DNA from: Anaerolineae bacterium | Lineage (GTDB): Bacteria > Chloroflexota > Anaerolineae > 4572-78 > J111 | DNA: 64,000 nucleotides | Reading direction: 5' to 3' | NCBI GenBank assembly: GCA_022071955.1 | Contig: JAJVIM010000033.1 | Location: 1-64,000, forward strand | In this document: piece by piece, positions 40,799 to 49,105 of the stretch | Numbering within the stretch: the first letter of the stretch is position 1 | How the letters are laid out: the number at the start of each line of letters is the position of its first letter | Position numbers and translations under genes: made by a program | The notes under the pieces: generated by a model | What the model was told of the DNA's origin: nothing | The model's database searches: none | The model's input: only the letters and a program-made list of their open reading frames with translations

Positions 40799-42503
40799 CT
40801 CCGTACCCGCTATTAACCCACCCACCCCACCCCACTCGTCGCCGGAGCCGTACAACATTGCCCAATCGCTGGATGAGATGGCCGCCCGCGCGCCGTTTCG
40901 GCCGGCGGTCATTTTTCCCGCCGGCCGCGATGCCGCCGACCGGCCGCGCTTTGTGCAGTTCAGCTACCGGCAGCTCAACGAGCTGGTCAACAGCTACGCC
41001 CACGGGCTGGCCGGTTACGGCATTGGGCCGGGCGAACGGACGCTGATGCTCATCCGCCCCGGCGTTGAAATGGTGGCCGTGGCCTTTGCCCTGCTCAAAA
41101 TTGGCGCGGCGCCGGTCATCATCGACCCCGGCATGGGCCGCCGGGCCTTTTTGCAGTGCGTCGACGAAAGCGAGCCGACCGCCTTCATCGGTATTTCAGC
41201 GGCGCACGTACTGCGCCTGCTGTTTCCGCGCGCCTTTCGCACCGTCAAACGGGCCGTCACCGTGGGCAAACGCTGGTTTTGGGGCGGAGCCACGCTCGCT
41301 CAGCTCAAAGTCGATTGGCTGGGCGATTTTTCGCCGGCCCCCACTACCACCGCCAGCGAAGCGGCCATCGCCTTTACCTCCGGCAGCACCGGCATCCCCA
41401 AAGGCGTAATCTTTTTGCACGGCACTTTCAAAGCTCAAATCGATTTTTTGAGCCGCGAGATCGGGATTCAAGAGGGCGAAATCGATCTGCCCGGCCTGCC
41501 GATTTTTGCCCTGTTCAACCCGGCGCTCGGGGTGACTACTGTTTTCCCCGATATGGACGCCAGCAAGCCGGCCACGCTCAACCCGGCCACCTGGGTTGAG
41601 TCGATCCAGACTCACGGGGTGACCAACAGTTTTGGCTCCCCAACCATTTGGAAGGTGGTGGCCAAATACTGCCGCGACAACGCCATCCAACTGCCGTCGC
41701 TGCGGCGGGTGTTTATGGCCGGCGCGCCGGTGCCGCCGGGCCTCATCCAAACAATGACCGAACAGATTATGACCGGCGGCGATGTTTACACCCCCTTTGG
41801 GGCCACCGAGGCGCTGCCCATTTCTAACATTACCGGCGCGGAAATTCTGGCCGAAACCGCCGCGCTGACGGCGCAGGGCTGGGGCGTGTGCGTGGGCCGG
41901 CCGCTGGCCGGGGTAAATATCCGCATCATCCCCATCTCCGATGAGCCAATTGCCCAATGGGACGACTCGCTGGCGCTGCCGGCCGGCGAAGTGGGCGAAA
42001 TTGTGGTCAGCGGCCCGGTGGTCACCCGCGAATATCTGCACCGCCCGGAACAGACCCGGCTGGCCAAAATTTACAACGGCGATGGCTCGGTGTGGCACCG
42101 CATGGGCGATGTGGGCTATTTTGACAGCCGCGGCCGGCTGTGGATGTGCGGCCGCAAAGCGCACCGCGTGGAAACCGCAGATGGGCTGCTGCTGCCGGTG
42201 CCCTGCGAGGCCATTTTTAACGCCCACCCCGAAGTCGCCCGCACCGCGTTGGTGGGCGTGGGGCCGCTGGACCGGCGGCGGCCGGTGCTGGTCGTCGAGC
42301 TGGCTTCCGGCGCAATTCCGGCCAAACAGGAACAGCAGCGGCTGGTTGATGAATTGCTGGCGCTGGGCCGGCAGGCCGAACATACCCGGCCCATCACCGA
42401 GTTTCTGTTTCACGCCTCGTTCCCGGTGGATGTGCGCCACAACGTCAAAATTCAGCGCGAAAAACTGGCGGTCTGGGCGGCGGGGGAGCTGGGCGTAAAA
42501 TGA
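40791..42503 (+). CDS. oleC: OleC-like beta-lactone synthetase (AMP-forming ligase family)
   Basis: 570 aa ANL-family adenylating enzyme. The P-loop is AFTSGSTGIPKGVIFLHGTF; TPFGATEALPIS and GDVGYFDSRGRLWMCGRKAHRVE are the A4-A8-type motifs. The C-terminal domain has FPVDVRHNVKIQREKL, with the lysine-containing end. OleC adenylates the beta-hydroxy acid made by OleD and closes it to a beta-lactone. It could be mistaken for a fatty acyl-CoA ligase, but placement between oleB and oleD favours OleC. Its end overlaps oleD by ATGA. Confidence 0.88.
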   Translation: MTDSVPAINPPTPPHSSPEPYNIAQSLDEMAARAPFRPAVIFPAGRDAADRPRFVQFSYRQLNELVNSYAHGLAGYGIGPGERTLMLIRPGVEMVAVAFALLKIGAAPVIIDPGMGRRAFLQCVDESEPTAFIGISAAHVLRLLFPRAFRTVKRAVTVGKRWFWGGATLAQLKVDWLGDFSPAPTTTASEAAIAFTSGSTGIPKGVIFLHGTFKAQIDFLSREIGIQEGEIDLPGLPIFALFNPALGVTTVFPDMDASKPATLNPATWVESIQTHGVTNSFGSPTIWKVVAKYCRDNAIQLPSLRRVFMAGAPVPPGLIQTMTEQIMTGGDVYTPFGATEALPISNITGAEILAETAALTAQGWGVCVGRPLAGVNIRIIPISDEPIAQWDDSLALPAGEVGEIVVSGPVVTREYLHRPEQTRLAKIYNGDGSVWHRMGDVGYFDSRGRLWMCGRKAHRVETADGLLLPVPCEAIFNAHPEVARTALVGVGPLDRRRPVLVVELASGAIPAKQEQQRLVDELLALGRQAEHTRPITEFLFHASFPVDVRHNVKIQREKLAVWAAGELGVK

Positions 42504-43540
42504 AAACACTGGTCACCGGCGGCGGCGGTTTTTTGGGCCGCTACATTGTTGAGCAACTGCTGGCTCGCGGCAATGAGGTGACGGTTTTTGCTCGCGGCAG
42601 CTACCCGGAGCTGGCCCAACTGGGAGCGCGGCCGCTGCGCGGTGATTTGCAGGACAGCGAAGCTGTTTCGCGGGCCTGCGCCGGGCTGGACGCGGTGTTT
42701 CACGTGGCCGCCAAAGCCGATATTTGGGGGCAATGGGCGGCCTTTTACGGAGCCAACGTTACCGGCACGCAGCATATTATCGACGCCTGCCGCCGCAACG
42801 GCGTGCCCAAACTGATCTACACCAGCACCCCCAGCGTCGTCGCCAGCGGCAGTTCCCGCGCCGGCGCGGACGAGTCGCTGCCCTACCCGGCCCGTTTTGA
42901 GGCATTTTACCCCCACACCAAAGCTCTGGCCGAGCAGTTGGTGCGGCAGGCCAACGGGCCGGACCTGCTGACCGTGTCGCTGCGGCCGCACGTGGTTTTT
43001 GGCCCGCGCGATACGCAGATCATCCCCCGGCTGGTTGCCCGCGCCCGCGCCGGTAAACTCATCCGCGTGGGCAGCGGCCGCAACAGGCTCGATGTCACTT
43101 ACGTGGAAGATGCCGCTCGCGCCCACCTGCTGGCCGCCGATGCGCTCGTGCCGGGGGCGGCGGTGGCCGGGTCGGTCTACTTTATCAGCCAGGATGAGCC
43201 GGTCAATTTGTGGGAGTTTGTCAACAACCTGCTGGCGCGGCTGGATATTCCGCCGGTAACGCGGGGAATTTCGCTGCCGGCGGCGCGGGCTATCGGCGGG
43301 ACGCTGGAGGGGGTGTATCGCGTCTTGCGCCTGCCCGGCGAGCCGCGCCTGACCCGTTTTTTGGCCAATGAGCTGGCGCTCGATCACTACTACGATATTT
43401 CCGCGGCCAAACGGGATTTTGGCTATCGGCCGCAGTTTACGCTGGCCCAGGCCATCGATAAAACGGTGGATTATTTCCGGAGTCTCACCCCCTCATCCCC
43501 CCAACCCCCTTCTCCCCCATGGGGAGAAGGGGGAATTTGA
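42500..43540 (+). CDS. oleD: OleD-like 2-alkyl-3-ketoalkanoate reductase (SDR family)
   Basis: 346 aa. Extended SDR with NAD(P) motif TGGGGFLGRYIVEQL, active-site YTSTPSVV, and the YxxxK pair in FYPHTKALAEQLV. HVAAKADIWG and LRPHVVFGPRD are typical of the 3-beta-hydroxysteroid-dehydrogenase group that includes OleD. It reduces the OleA product to a beta-hydroxy acid. ATG overlaps the oleC stop by 4 bp. The last about 18 residues (PSSPQPPSPPWGEGG) are encoded by a C-rich palindromic repeat, so they are probably a recent C-terminal extension. Confidence 0.88.
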   Translation: MKTLVTGGGGFLGRYIVEQLLARGNEVTVFARGSYPELAQLGARPLRGDLQDSEAVSRACAGLDAVFHVAAKADIWGQWAAFYGANVTGTQHIIDACRRNGVPKLIYTSTPSVVASGSSRAGADESLPYPARFEAFYPHTKALAEQLVRQANGPDLLTVSLRPHVVFGPRDTQIIPRLVARARAGKLIRVGSGRNRLDVTYVEDAARAHLLAADALVPGAAVAGSVYFISQDEPVNLWEFVNNLLARLDIPPVTRGISLPAARAIGGTLEGVYRVLRLPGEPRLTRFLANELALDHYYDISAAKRDFGYRPQFTLAQAIDKTVDYFRSLTPSSPQPPSPPWGEGGI

Positions 43541-43545
43541 CTTTT

Positions 43546-43586
43546 GTGGTCAGTTTTGGGCGGCAAAGCCGCCCAAAACTGACCAC
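43546..43586 (+). other. Perfect 19-bp hairpin after oleD
   Basis: GTGGTCAGTTTTGGGCGGC pairs perfectly with its complement across a 3-nt loop. No T run follows directly. It lies next to a C-rich palindrome at the end of oleD and a smaller CCCTGTCCC hairpin at 43598-43620, so three hairpins are stacked in 130 bp. Confidence 0.75.
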
Positions 43587-43661
43587 GTAATATTTTACCC
43601 TGTCCCAAAATGGGGCAGGGGGTGGGGGTTAACCCTGGATGTTTCAGCGGTTATAACCAAA

Positions 43662-43690
43662 AACGGCCCGGATTTTCCGGGCCGTTGCTT
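43662..43690. terminator. Bidirectional terminator between oleD and oleA
   Basis: A 10-bp perfect stem (AACGGCCCGG) with a 5-nt loop has a T-rich run on both sides: GCTTTT on the + strand, TTTTTGG on the minus strand. It can serve both convergent ole transcripts. Confidence 0.85.
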
Positions 43691-43705
43691 TTGGGGTGAA
43701 ACTAC

Positions 43706-44725
43706 TTACCACGTTACGCTCATCAGCGTGGCGTTCAAACCGCTGCCAATGCCCAACAGGCACACGTGATCGCCGGCGCTGAGTTCGCCTTCAACCTCGG
43801 CCATGGCCAGAGCGGTGGGCAGCCCCACCGGGCCGGTATTGCCCATAGTGGGAAAAGTGAGTTTGAATTTGGCCGGCGTCAGGTTGAGCGCGTTAACAAA
43901 CGCGGTGGTGTTGTGCGAACTGACCTGATGCGGCACGTACATTTTGATGCTGTCGTCGGTGATGTTTTCCAGAGTTTTGGCCGCTATCCGCCAGGTGTTG
44001 ACCATCAGTTTTACCCCGGCCTGCATCAATTTGGCCGGATACGTTTTCATTAGCGTGGGGCTGGCCACACACAACCGGTTGTGTTCGCTGGCGGCCATAT
44101 TGACCGCGCCGTTGATGCGGTGATCGGTTTTGGCCACGTCTTTGTGGCTCAAGATCATCGCCACCGAGCCTTCACCCAGCGTCAGGGTGGCCAGATTCTC
44201 CATAAAATCTTCGCGGGTAATATCGGGCTTTTGCAAATGGCGCACCGTCGATTCAATTAATTCCCGCCCGGCCTCGCCGGCCACAACCAGCCCGTATTTA
44301 ATGGCCCGGGCTTCAATCATCATACTGGCATTGATAATGCCGTTCACAAACCCCAAACAGGCGTTGCCTACATCGTAGTTCATACAGTGCGGCGACAGGC
44401 GCAGGTTGCCGTGGATGAGGCTGGCCACCGATGGCTCGATGAAATCTTTCATCACCGAGGTGCTGATAAGCACGCCAATTTCTGATGGGTCAATTCCGGC
44501 AATATCGATGGCTTTGAGCGCCGCGGTTGTGGCAATTTCGCTGGGCTTGGTGCCCAACTTCCAAAAACGACGCTCTCTAATGCCGGAGATGGCTTCGAGG
44601 ACACCGGGGCGGATTTTGAGCCGGGCCAATGTGTCGGAGAACTGCTCTTCCAGATCTGCCGAGGTGACAATTTCCGGGCCAATATCGTACCCCATTGCCT
44701 CGATTCGTACATTTTCAAAAAGCAT
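43706..44725 (-). CDS. oleA: OleA-like acyl-CoA condensing enzyme (thiolase superfamily)
   Basis: 339 aa. Joins two acyl-CoAs head to head to give a 2-alkyl-3-ketoacid, the first step to long-chain olefins. Cys123 (DVGNACLGF), Glu97 (DFIEPS), His266 (YVPHQVSS) and Asn296 (MGNTGPV) are the active-site set; the Glu-Cys distance of 26 residues matches the known OleA (Glu117, Cys143), and the Cys-His and Cys-Asn distances agree to within a residue. That glutamate, and the neighbouring genes, separate it from FabH. GGAGGAATAG precedes the ATG. It is read toward oleD from its own regulated promoter. Confidence 0.92.
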   Translation of the reverse strand: MLFENVRIEAMGYDIGPEIVTSADLEEQFSDTLARLKIRPGVLEAISGIRERRFWKLGTKPSEIATTAALKAIDIAGIDPSEIGVLISTSVMKDFIEPSVASLIHGNLRLSPHCMNYDVGNACLGFVNGIINASMMIEARAIKYGLVVAGEAGRELIESTVRHLQKPDITREDFMENLATLTLGEGSVAMILSHKDVAKTDHRINGAVNMAASEHNRLCVASPTLMKTYPAKLMQAGVKLMVNTWRIAAKTLENITDDSIKMYVPHQVSSHNTTAFVNALNLTPAKFKLTFPTMGNTGPVGLPTALAMAEVEGELSAGDHVCLLGIGSGLNATLMSVTW

Positions 44726-44754
44726 CTATTCCTCCAGGTATTGTCTTTGCGCAC

Positions 44755-44796
44755 AAACAAGTTTGTGTATTTTACCACAGACTTGTTTAGCCTCAA
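44755..44796 (-). promoter_or_regulatory. oleA promoter with overlapping operator-like dyad
   Basis: Minus-strand TTGAGG, 16 nt, TAAAAT. A 13-bp inverted repeat (AAACAAGTYTGTG on each side, one mismatch, 8-nt centre; 44755-44788) covers the -10 and most of the spacer, typical of TetR-type repressor sites. Confidence 0.65.
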
Positions 44797-44821
44797 TTGC
44801 GATAAGCTGTTTTGAAAAAAA

Positions 44822-44919
44822 AAGTACGTTTAGAACCGGGCTGCATTGACCGCATCTGGGTAAACGTTGAGGTGTGGGTGATTGGCAGGCGGCCTTCGCC
44901 CGTTATTCTAAACGTACTT
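44822..44919. repeat. 98-bp inverted-repeat element
   Basis: Perfect 14-bp terminal inverted repeats (AAGTACGTTTAGAA) enclose 70 bp that is partly self-complementary. It lies between oleA and the FAD/Fe-S oxidoreductase. It could be a small MITE or a terminator-like hairpin; no other copy is visible in this window. Confidence 0.65.
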
Positions 44920-44945
44920 AATTGTTTGGATTTAATCAATAACCG

Positions 44946-47888
44946 TTACATAAGTGCATCTCGCAGGATTTCTGCCGGATGGAGCGCCTGTTTGCCCGTG
45001 CCATGCTTAATCTGCTGGCGACAGCTCACGCCCGCCGCGGCAATGATGGTGTCCGGGTTTTGCCGGCGCACCGCCGGCAGCAGGCGGCGTTCGGCCATTT
45101 GCAACGAGATCTCGTAGTGTTCGGCTTCGTAGCCAAACGCGCCGGCCATCCCGCAGCAGCCGGAATCAACTTCGGTGACGCTGTAGCCGGGCAGCGACAG
45201 CGCCCGTTGGGCCGGCTCGGTGCCAACCAGCGCTTTTTGGTGGCAGTGGCCGTGCAGCAGCACGCTTTTGGTTTCGTTTTTAAAATTCAGGGTCATCGCG
45301 TCGTCATCAATCAATTTGGCGATGAATTCTTCAAAGGTGAAGCACTGTTCGGCTACCAGTTTAACCCTTTTTTTGTCGTGGGGCAATAGGGAAAAATATT
45401 CATCCCGAATGGAGAGCAGGCAGCTTGGTTCCAGCCCCACAATGGGCAGTCCCTGCTCGGCCAGCGGCGCCAGTTTATCGATGGTTTGCTGCGCTGCGCG
45501 GCGGGCTTTGTTGACCAGTCCCTTTGAAATCATGGGCCGGCCGCAGCAGTTATGGCCGGGCAGAATTACCTCAAAGCCGGCGGCTTCAAACACCTGCGTG
45601 GCGGCGATGGCGGTCTCCGGGTAGTTGTAGGTGTTGAAAGTGTCGTTGAACAGCACGATTTTGCGCCGGGGCGTCGACTTGCGGTGGGGCGGCGGCTGGT
45701 GTTGAGCAAACCAGCGGGTAAACGGCACGCGGGCAAAGGGCGGCAACTGTCGCTGGCGGCTGATGCCCAGAAATTTTTCCATGCCCCAGCGGGTAAGCGG
45801 GTTGCCCAGCGCAAAGTTGGCCAGCGGCGCGGTCAATCCGCTGCTCAGCCGGCTCCAAAAATAGATGTCGCCAAATAGTTTGGAGCGCAGCGGCGCACCG
45901 TGCTGGTCGTGATACTGGGCCAAAAACTCAAACTTGATTTTGGCCATATCCACCGATGAGGGGCATTCGGCTTTGCAGGCTTTGCACTCGATGCACAGGT
46001 CCAATACCTGATACATGCGCGGGCTGGTCAGTTCCCGGTGGGGCAGCCGGCCCGACAGCGCGGCGCGGAGGGCGTTGGCCCGGCCACGGGTGCTGTGTTC
46101 CTCATCGCGGGTAACCATAAAACTGGGGCACATGGCGCCGGTGGTTTTTTTGCGGCAAACGCCGGCGCCGTTGCACATTTCCACGGCGCGGGCAAAACCG
46201 TGGTCGTCGCTAAAGTCAAGGTGTTCTTTTACGGGCAGGGTGTGATACCCGTCGCCGAAGCGCAGGTTGTCGGTCATGGGGCCGGCGTTGACAATGTTGC
46301 CGGGGTTGAGCAGGTGGTCGGGGTCAAAGGTGTATTTCACCTGGCGGTACAGCTCGTACAATTCCGGGCCAAAAAAGCGCTCGTTGAGCCAACTGCGGCT
46401 GCGCCCGTCGCCATGCTCGCTGGAGAATGCGCCGCCGTACTGGCCCAGCAGGTCCACCGCAAATTGGGCAATTTGGGGCAGTTTGGCCACTTCGGCGGCC
46501 ATTTTGGCGTTGATCAGCGGCCGGATGTGCAGGCAGCCGCCGCTGGCGTGGGCGTAGTAGGTGATGTCGGTGCCCAGATCGTGGCAGAACTGTTCAATGC
46601 GCGACACGTAGCCGGCCAGGTGTTCCACCGGCACAGCGGCGTCTTCGATAAACGGGATGGGTTTGACATCGCCTTTAACGCTCATCAGCAGGCCCAACCC
46701 TACTTTGCGCACCGCCCACACCTTGTTTTGCCGCTCCGGGTCGATGGCCGGCGTAATGTGGGTTAAGCCGATTTTTTGTTGGGTGAGGTGGCTTTGCAGC
46801 CGCTCAATTTTGGCCCGGAGTTCGGCTTCGCTCTCGCCGTAAAATTCGGTAACGAGCACGCAGTAGGGCCGGCCTTCGATGAAATGGTTGAGCAGCCGGG
46901 CGTATTCCGGCACGTTGCGGCACATCGTCAACCCCAGATTGTCCAGCAGTTCCACCGCCGAAGGGTCGACCTGCAAAATGGCCGGTGTGGCCGACAGGGC
47001 CTCTTTGAGGCTGTCAAAATGGATAATGGCCAGCGCGGTTTGGGAAGGGCGCGGCACCAGATTCAGTTTGATGTCGGTGATAACGCCGAGCGTGCCCTCG
47101 CCGCCGGCCAGCAGCTTGGCCAGATTAAAACGCGGATCTTTGGGCCATTTAAACGATACCCCGCCGTCAATCAGCCGGTCCAGATTGTAGCCGCCGCAGC
47201 GTCGCCAGTGGCGGGGCGTACCGGCGCGAATGACCTCGGCGCCGCTTTGCGCCAGCGACTGGATACCGCGGTAGATGTCGCCTTCCAGGCCGGTCAGCTT
47301 GAGTTTGTGGGCCAGTTGGGCCGGTTCCAGCGGGCCAAAATTGGCCTGGCTGCCGTCGCTCAAAATTACGCCGGTTTCCAGCACGTGATCGGCGGCCATG
47401 CCGTACAAAATTGAGTGGCTGCCGGTGGCGTTGTTGGAAACAATTCCGCCGAGCGCGGCGCGGTTGCTGCTGGCCGGGTCTGGCCCAAATTGCAGCCCCA
47501 GCGGTTTGAGGTGCAGGTTCAGCTCGTCCAGCACCAGGCCGGGTTGCACCCGCGCCCACCGCTCGGCGGGGTTCACTTCCAGCACCCGGTCCAAATGGCG
47601 GGTAAAATCGATGACCAGGGCGGTGTTGACGGCCTGCCCGGCCAAACTGCTGCCCGCGGTGCGCGGCAGCAGCGGTATTTTGTATTTGCCGGCTGTTTCT
47701 ACGGCGGCCTGCACATCTTCAATGGTTTTGGGGATGAGCACGCCGTAAGGTTTAACCTGATAAATGCTGGCATCGGTGCTGTACAGGGTTAAACTGTATT
47801 CGTCGGTGCGGAGATCGCCGGCAACGCGCCGGCGCAGTTCGTGCAGGCAATCATTAATAGCTGTTGGTTGCGGAGAGTCATTCTTCAT
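44946..47888 (-). CDS. FAD- and 4Fe-4S-binding oxidoreductase (YdiJ / GlcD-GlcF fusion type)
   Basis: 980 aa. The N-terminal half is an FAD-binding type 4 oxidase: TAGSSLAGQAVNTALVIDFTRH and LGGIVSNNATGSHS, then GGEGTLGVITDIKLNLVP, with the oxidase C-terminal part to about residue 530. The second half has iron-sulfur motifs CNGAGVCRKKTTGAMCPS and CIECKACKAECPSSVDM, then two CCG domains (GHNCCGRPMISKG and DSGCCGMAGAFGYEAEHYE). Such fusions oxidise 2-hydroxy acids (D-lactate, glycolate, 2-hydroxyglutarate) and pass electrons to the quinone pool. The substrate cannot be read from sequence. Confidence 0.92.
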   Translation of the reverse strand: MKNDSPQPTAINDCLHELRRRVAGDLRTDEYSLTLYSTDASIYQVKPYGVLIPKTIEDVQAAVETAGKYKIPLLPRTAGSSLAGQAVNTALVIDFTRHLDRVLEVNPAERWARVQPGLVLDELNLHLKPLGLQFGPDPASSNRAALGGIVSNNATGSHSILYGMAADHVLETGVILSDGSQANFGPLEPAQLAHKLKLTGLEGDIYRGIQSLAQSGAEVIRAGTPRHWRRCGGYNLDRLIDGGVSFKWPKDPRFNLAKLLAGGEGTLGVITDIKLNLVPRPSQTALAIIHFDSLKEALSATPAILQVDPSAVELLDNLGLTMCRNVPEYARLLNHFIEGRPYCVLVTEFYGESEAELRAKIERLQSHLTQQKIGLTHITPAIDPERQNKVWAVRKVGLGLLMSVKGDVKPIPFIEDAAVPVEHLAGYVSRIEQFCHDLGTDITYYAHASGGCLHIRPLINAKMAAEVAKLPQIAQFAVDLLGQYGGAFSSEHGDGRSRSWLNERFFGPELYELYRQVKYTFDPDHLLNPGNIVNAGPMTDNLRFGDGYHTLPVKEHLDFSDDHGFARAVEMCNGAGVCRKKTTGAMCPSFMVTRDEEHSTRGRANALRAALSGRLPHRELTSPRMYQVLDLCIECKACKAECPSSVDMAKIKFEFLAQYHDQHGAPLRSKLFGDIYFWSRLSSGLTAPLANFALGNPLTRWGMEKFLGISRQRQLPPFARVPFTRWFAQHQPPPHRKSTPRRKIVLFNDTFNTYNYPETAIAATQVFEAAGFEVILPGHNCCGRPMISKGLVNKARRAAQQTIDKLAPLAEQGLPIVGLEPSCLLSIRDEYFSLLPHDKKRVKLVAEQCFTFEEFIAKLIDDDAMTLNFKNETKSVLLHGHCHQKALVGTEPAQRALSLPGYSVTEVDSGCCGMAGAFGYEAEHYEISLQMAERRLLPAVRRQNPDTIIAAAGVSCRQQIKHGTGKQALHPAEILRDALM

Positions 47889-48001
47889 TGAAATTGCGGT
47901 ACGAGTTTGCTAGAAAATGGTTTACTTAATCTAGCACCAAAGGGATGAATTGTCCAGCGTTAAGCCAGGGGGAAGAATAATACGGGTGCGGTTTGGGCGG
48001 C

Positions 48002-48712
48002 TTAGCCGCGGCTTGCGGCCGAGCGAGCCGGCAGCGGAAAGTACTGCTCCCAGCGCAAAATCTCGTCGAGCCGGTACGCGCCGCGCACTACTTCGCGGGT
48101 GGTGGGGTCCACCTGCCGGATCGCGCCATCGAGCGTTTCAATGGCGCGGGCTTTGTTGAGCGCCTCGGCCACTTCAGCCGGCAGTTCGATGGTTTGCAGG
48201 TTGAGCGCGTTAAAATTGATGCCCAGCGGCAATAATTTGTCGATGAGCACCTGGCTGAGCTGCCGTTCCAGCCGGTCGCGCACGGCCGGGTTGAACAGGT
48301 CGCGGGCGGTGACGCCGCCCACTAGCCGCCGCAGCCCCAGGTCAACAGTGCGGGTAATGGCGCGTTCGGCGTTGGGCAGACCGCGCAGGCGCTGGCTGCG
48401 GTTTTCGGTGATGAGTTCCGGCCGCAGGGCGTACGTGCCGGACCAGTGGATGCTCAGCGGGATGCCGTCGCTGGCGGCCACGGCGGTAACGCAACCGCCG
48501 GCCAGGCTGGTTTTCAGCGGCAGGATCAATTCAATCCGCTCAAAGGGGGCCAGCAGGTGCCGGCCGGCCGGCAAAACTCGTTTGATAAAGCCGTTTTTGG
48601 TGACGGTCACGGCGGCGTAATCTTCGGGAACAACACGGCTGTGGCGGCGAACAAAAGTTGTGGCGGCAGCGCCGAGTAAAATAGCGGCTAAAATTGCGGC
48701 GATGGTCATCAT
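48002..48712 (-). CDS. SPFH/band-7 domain protein
   Basis: 236 aa. A single N-terminal membrane helix (MTIAAILAAILLGAAATTFV) precedes a band-7 domain: VPEDYAAVTVTKNGFIKRVLPAGRHLLAPFERIELILPLKT and later LLPLGINFNALNLQTIELPAEVAEALNKARAIE. SPFH proteins form membrane-bound rings that organise membrane domains or protect proteases. The end is short, without the long coiled coil of flotillins. Ribosome site AGGAG. It stands alone between repeat elements. Confidence 0.85.
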   Translation of the reverse strand: MMTIAAILAAILLGAAATTFVRRHSRVVPEDYAAVTVTKNGFIKRVLPAGRHLLAPFERIELILPLKTSLAGGCVTAVAASDGIPLSIHWSGTYALRPELITENRSQRLRGLPNAERAITRTVDLGLRRLVGGVTARDLFNPAVRDRLERQLSQVLIDKLLPLGINFNALNLQTIELPAEVAEALNKARAIETLDGAIRQVDPTTREVVRGAYRLDEILRWEQYFPLPARSAASRG

Positions 48713-48804
48713 TTTTGTTTCTCCTGTGAAAATACGTGAATGGGCGAATTGCGAATGCAGGAGCGGTTCGCGAACCGCCCCCTACCCAAATTTCATTGTA
48801 ATAA

Positions 48805-48986
48805 CCTGAGTTCGGGAATTATTGTGTAGGATGGGTTGAGCCAGAATCAGACACGGTTTTACGTGAAATGGTGGGTTTCATTAGCCTGATTTTAGCGTAG
48901 AGTCGAGTGAAACCCATCAATTTTACAACATACTCTGTTTGGCTACACCATTCAACCCACCCTACGATTGAATTATCGAACTCAGG
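48805..48986. mobile_element. MITE-like element with long terminal inverted repeats
   Basis: About 37-bp imperfect terminal inverted repeats begin CCTGAGTTCG and contain GTAGGRTGGGTTGA; a second inner repeat (GTGGGTTTCAT / GTGAAACCCA) would extend the hairpin. The element is 182 bp with no coding capacity. The rest of the 393-bp gap 48713-49105 is A/T-rich DNA without recognisable genes. Confidence 0.78.
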
Positions 48987-49105
48987 CTAATAGTGTAAAA
49001 AACACACTAACTAAATCTAAAAAGAAAAGACCAAAACATTTATTGTTTTTGTTACACTTACAATAATCGAGAATCGGCTTTTTGTCAATACTACACTAAG
49101 TAATT

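Noticed and set aside
41196-42509. Minus-strand open frame opposite oleC
   Set aside because: The + strand frame carries all AMP-binding motifs; the other is composition noise.
43706-44725. FabH (fatty-acid initiation enzyme)
   Set aside because: Glu97 and its distance to Cys123 match OleA, and oleB, oleC and oleD are adjacent.
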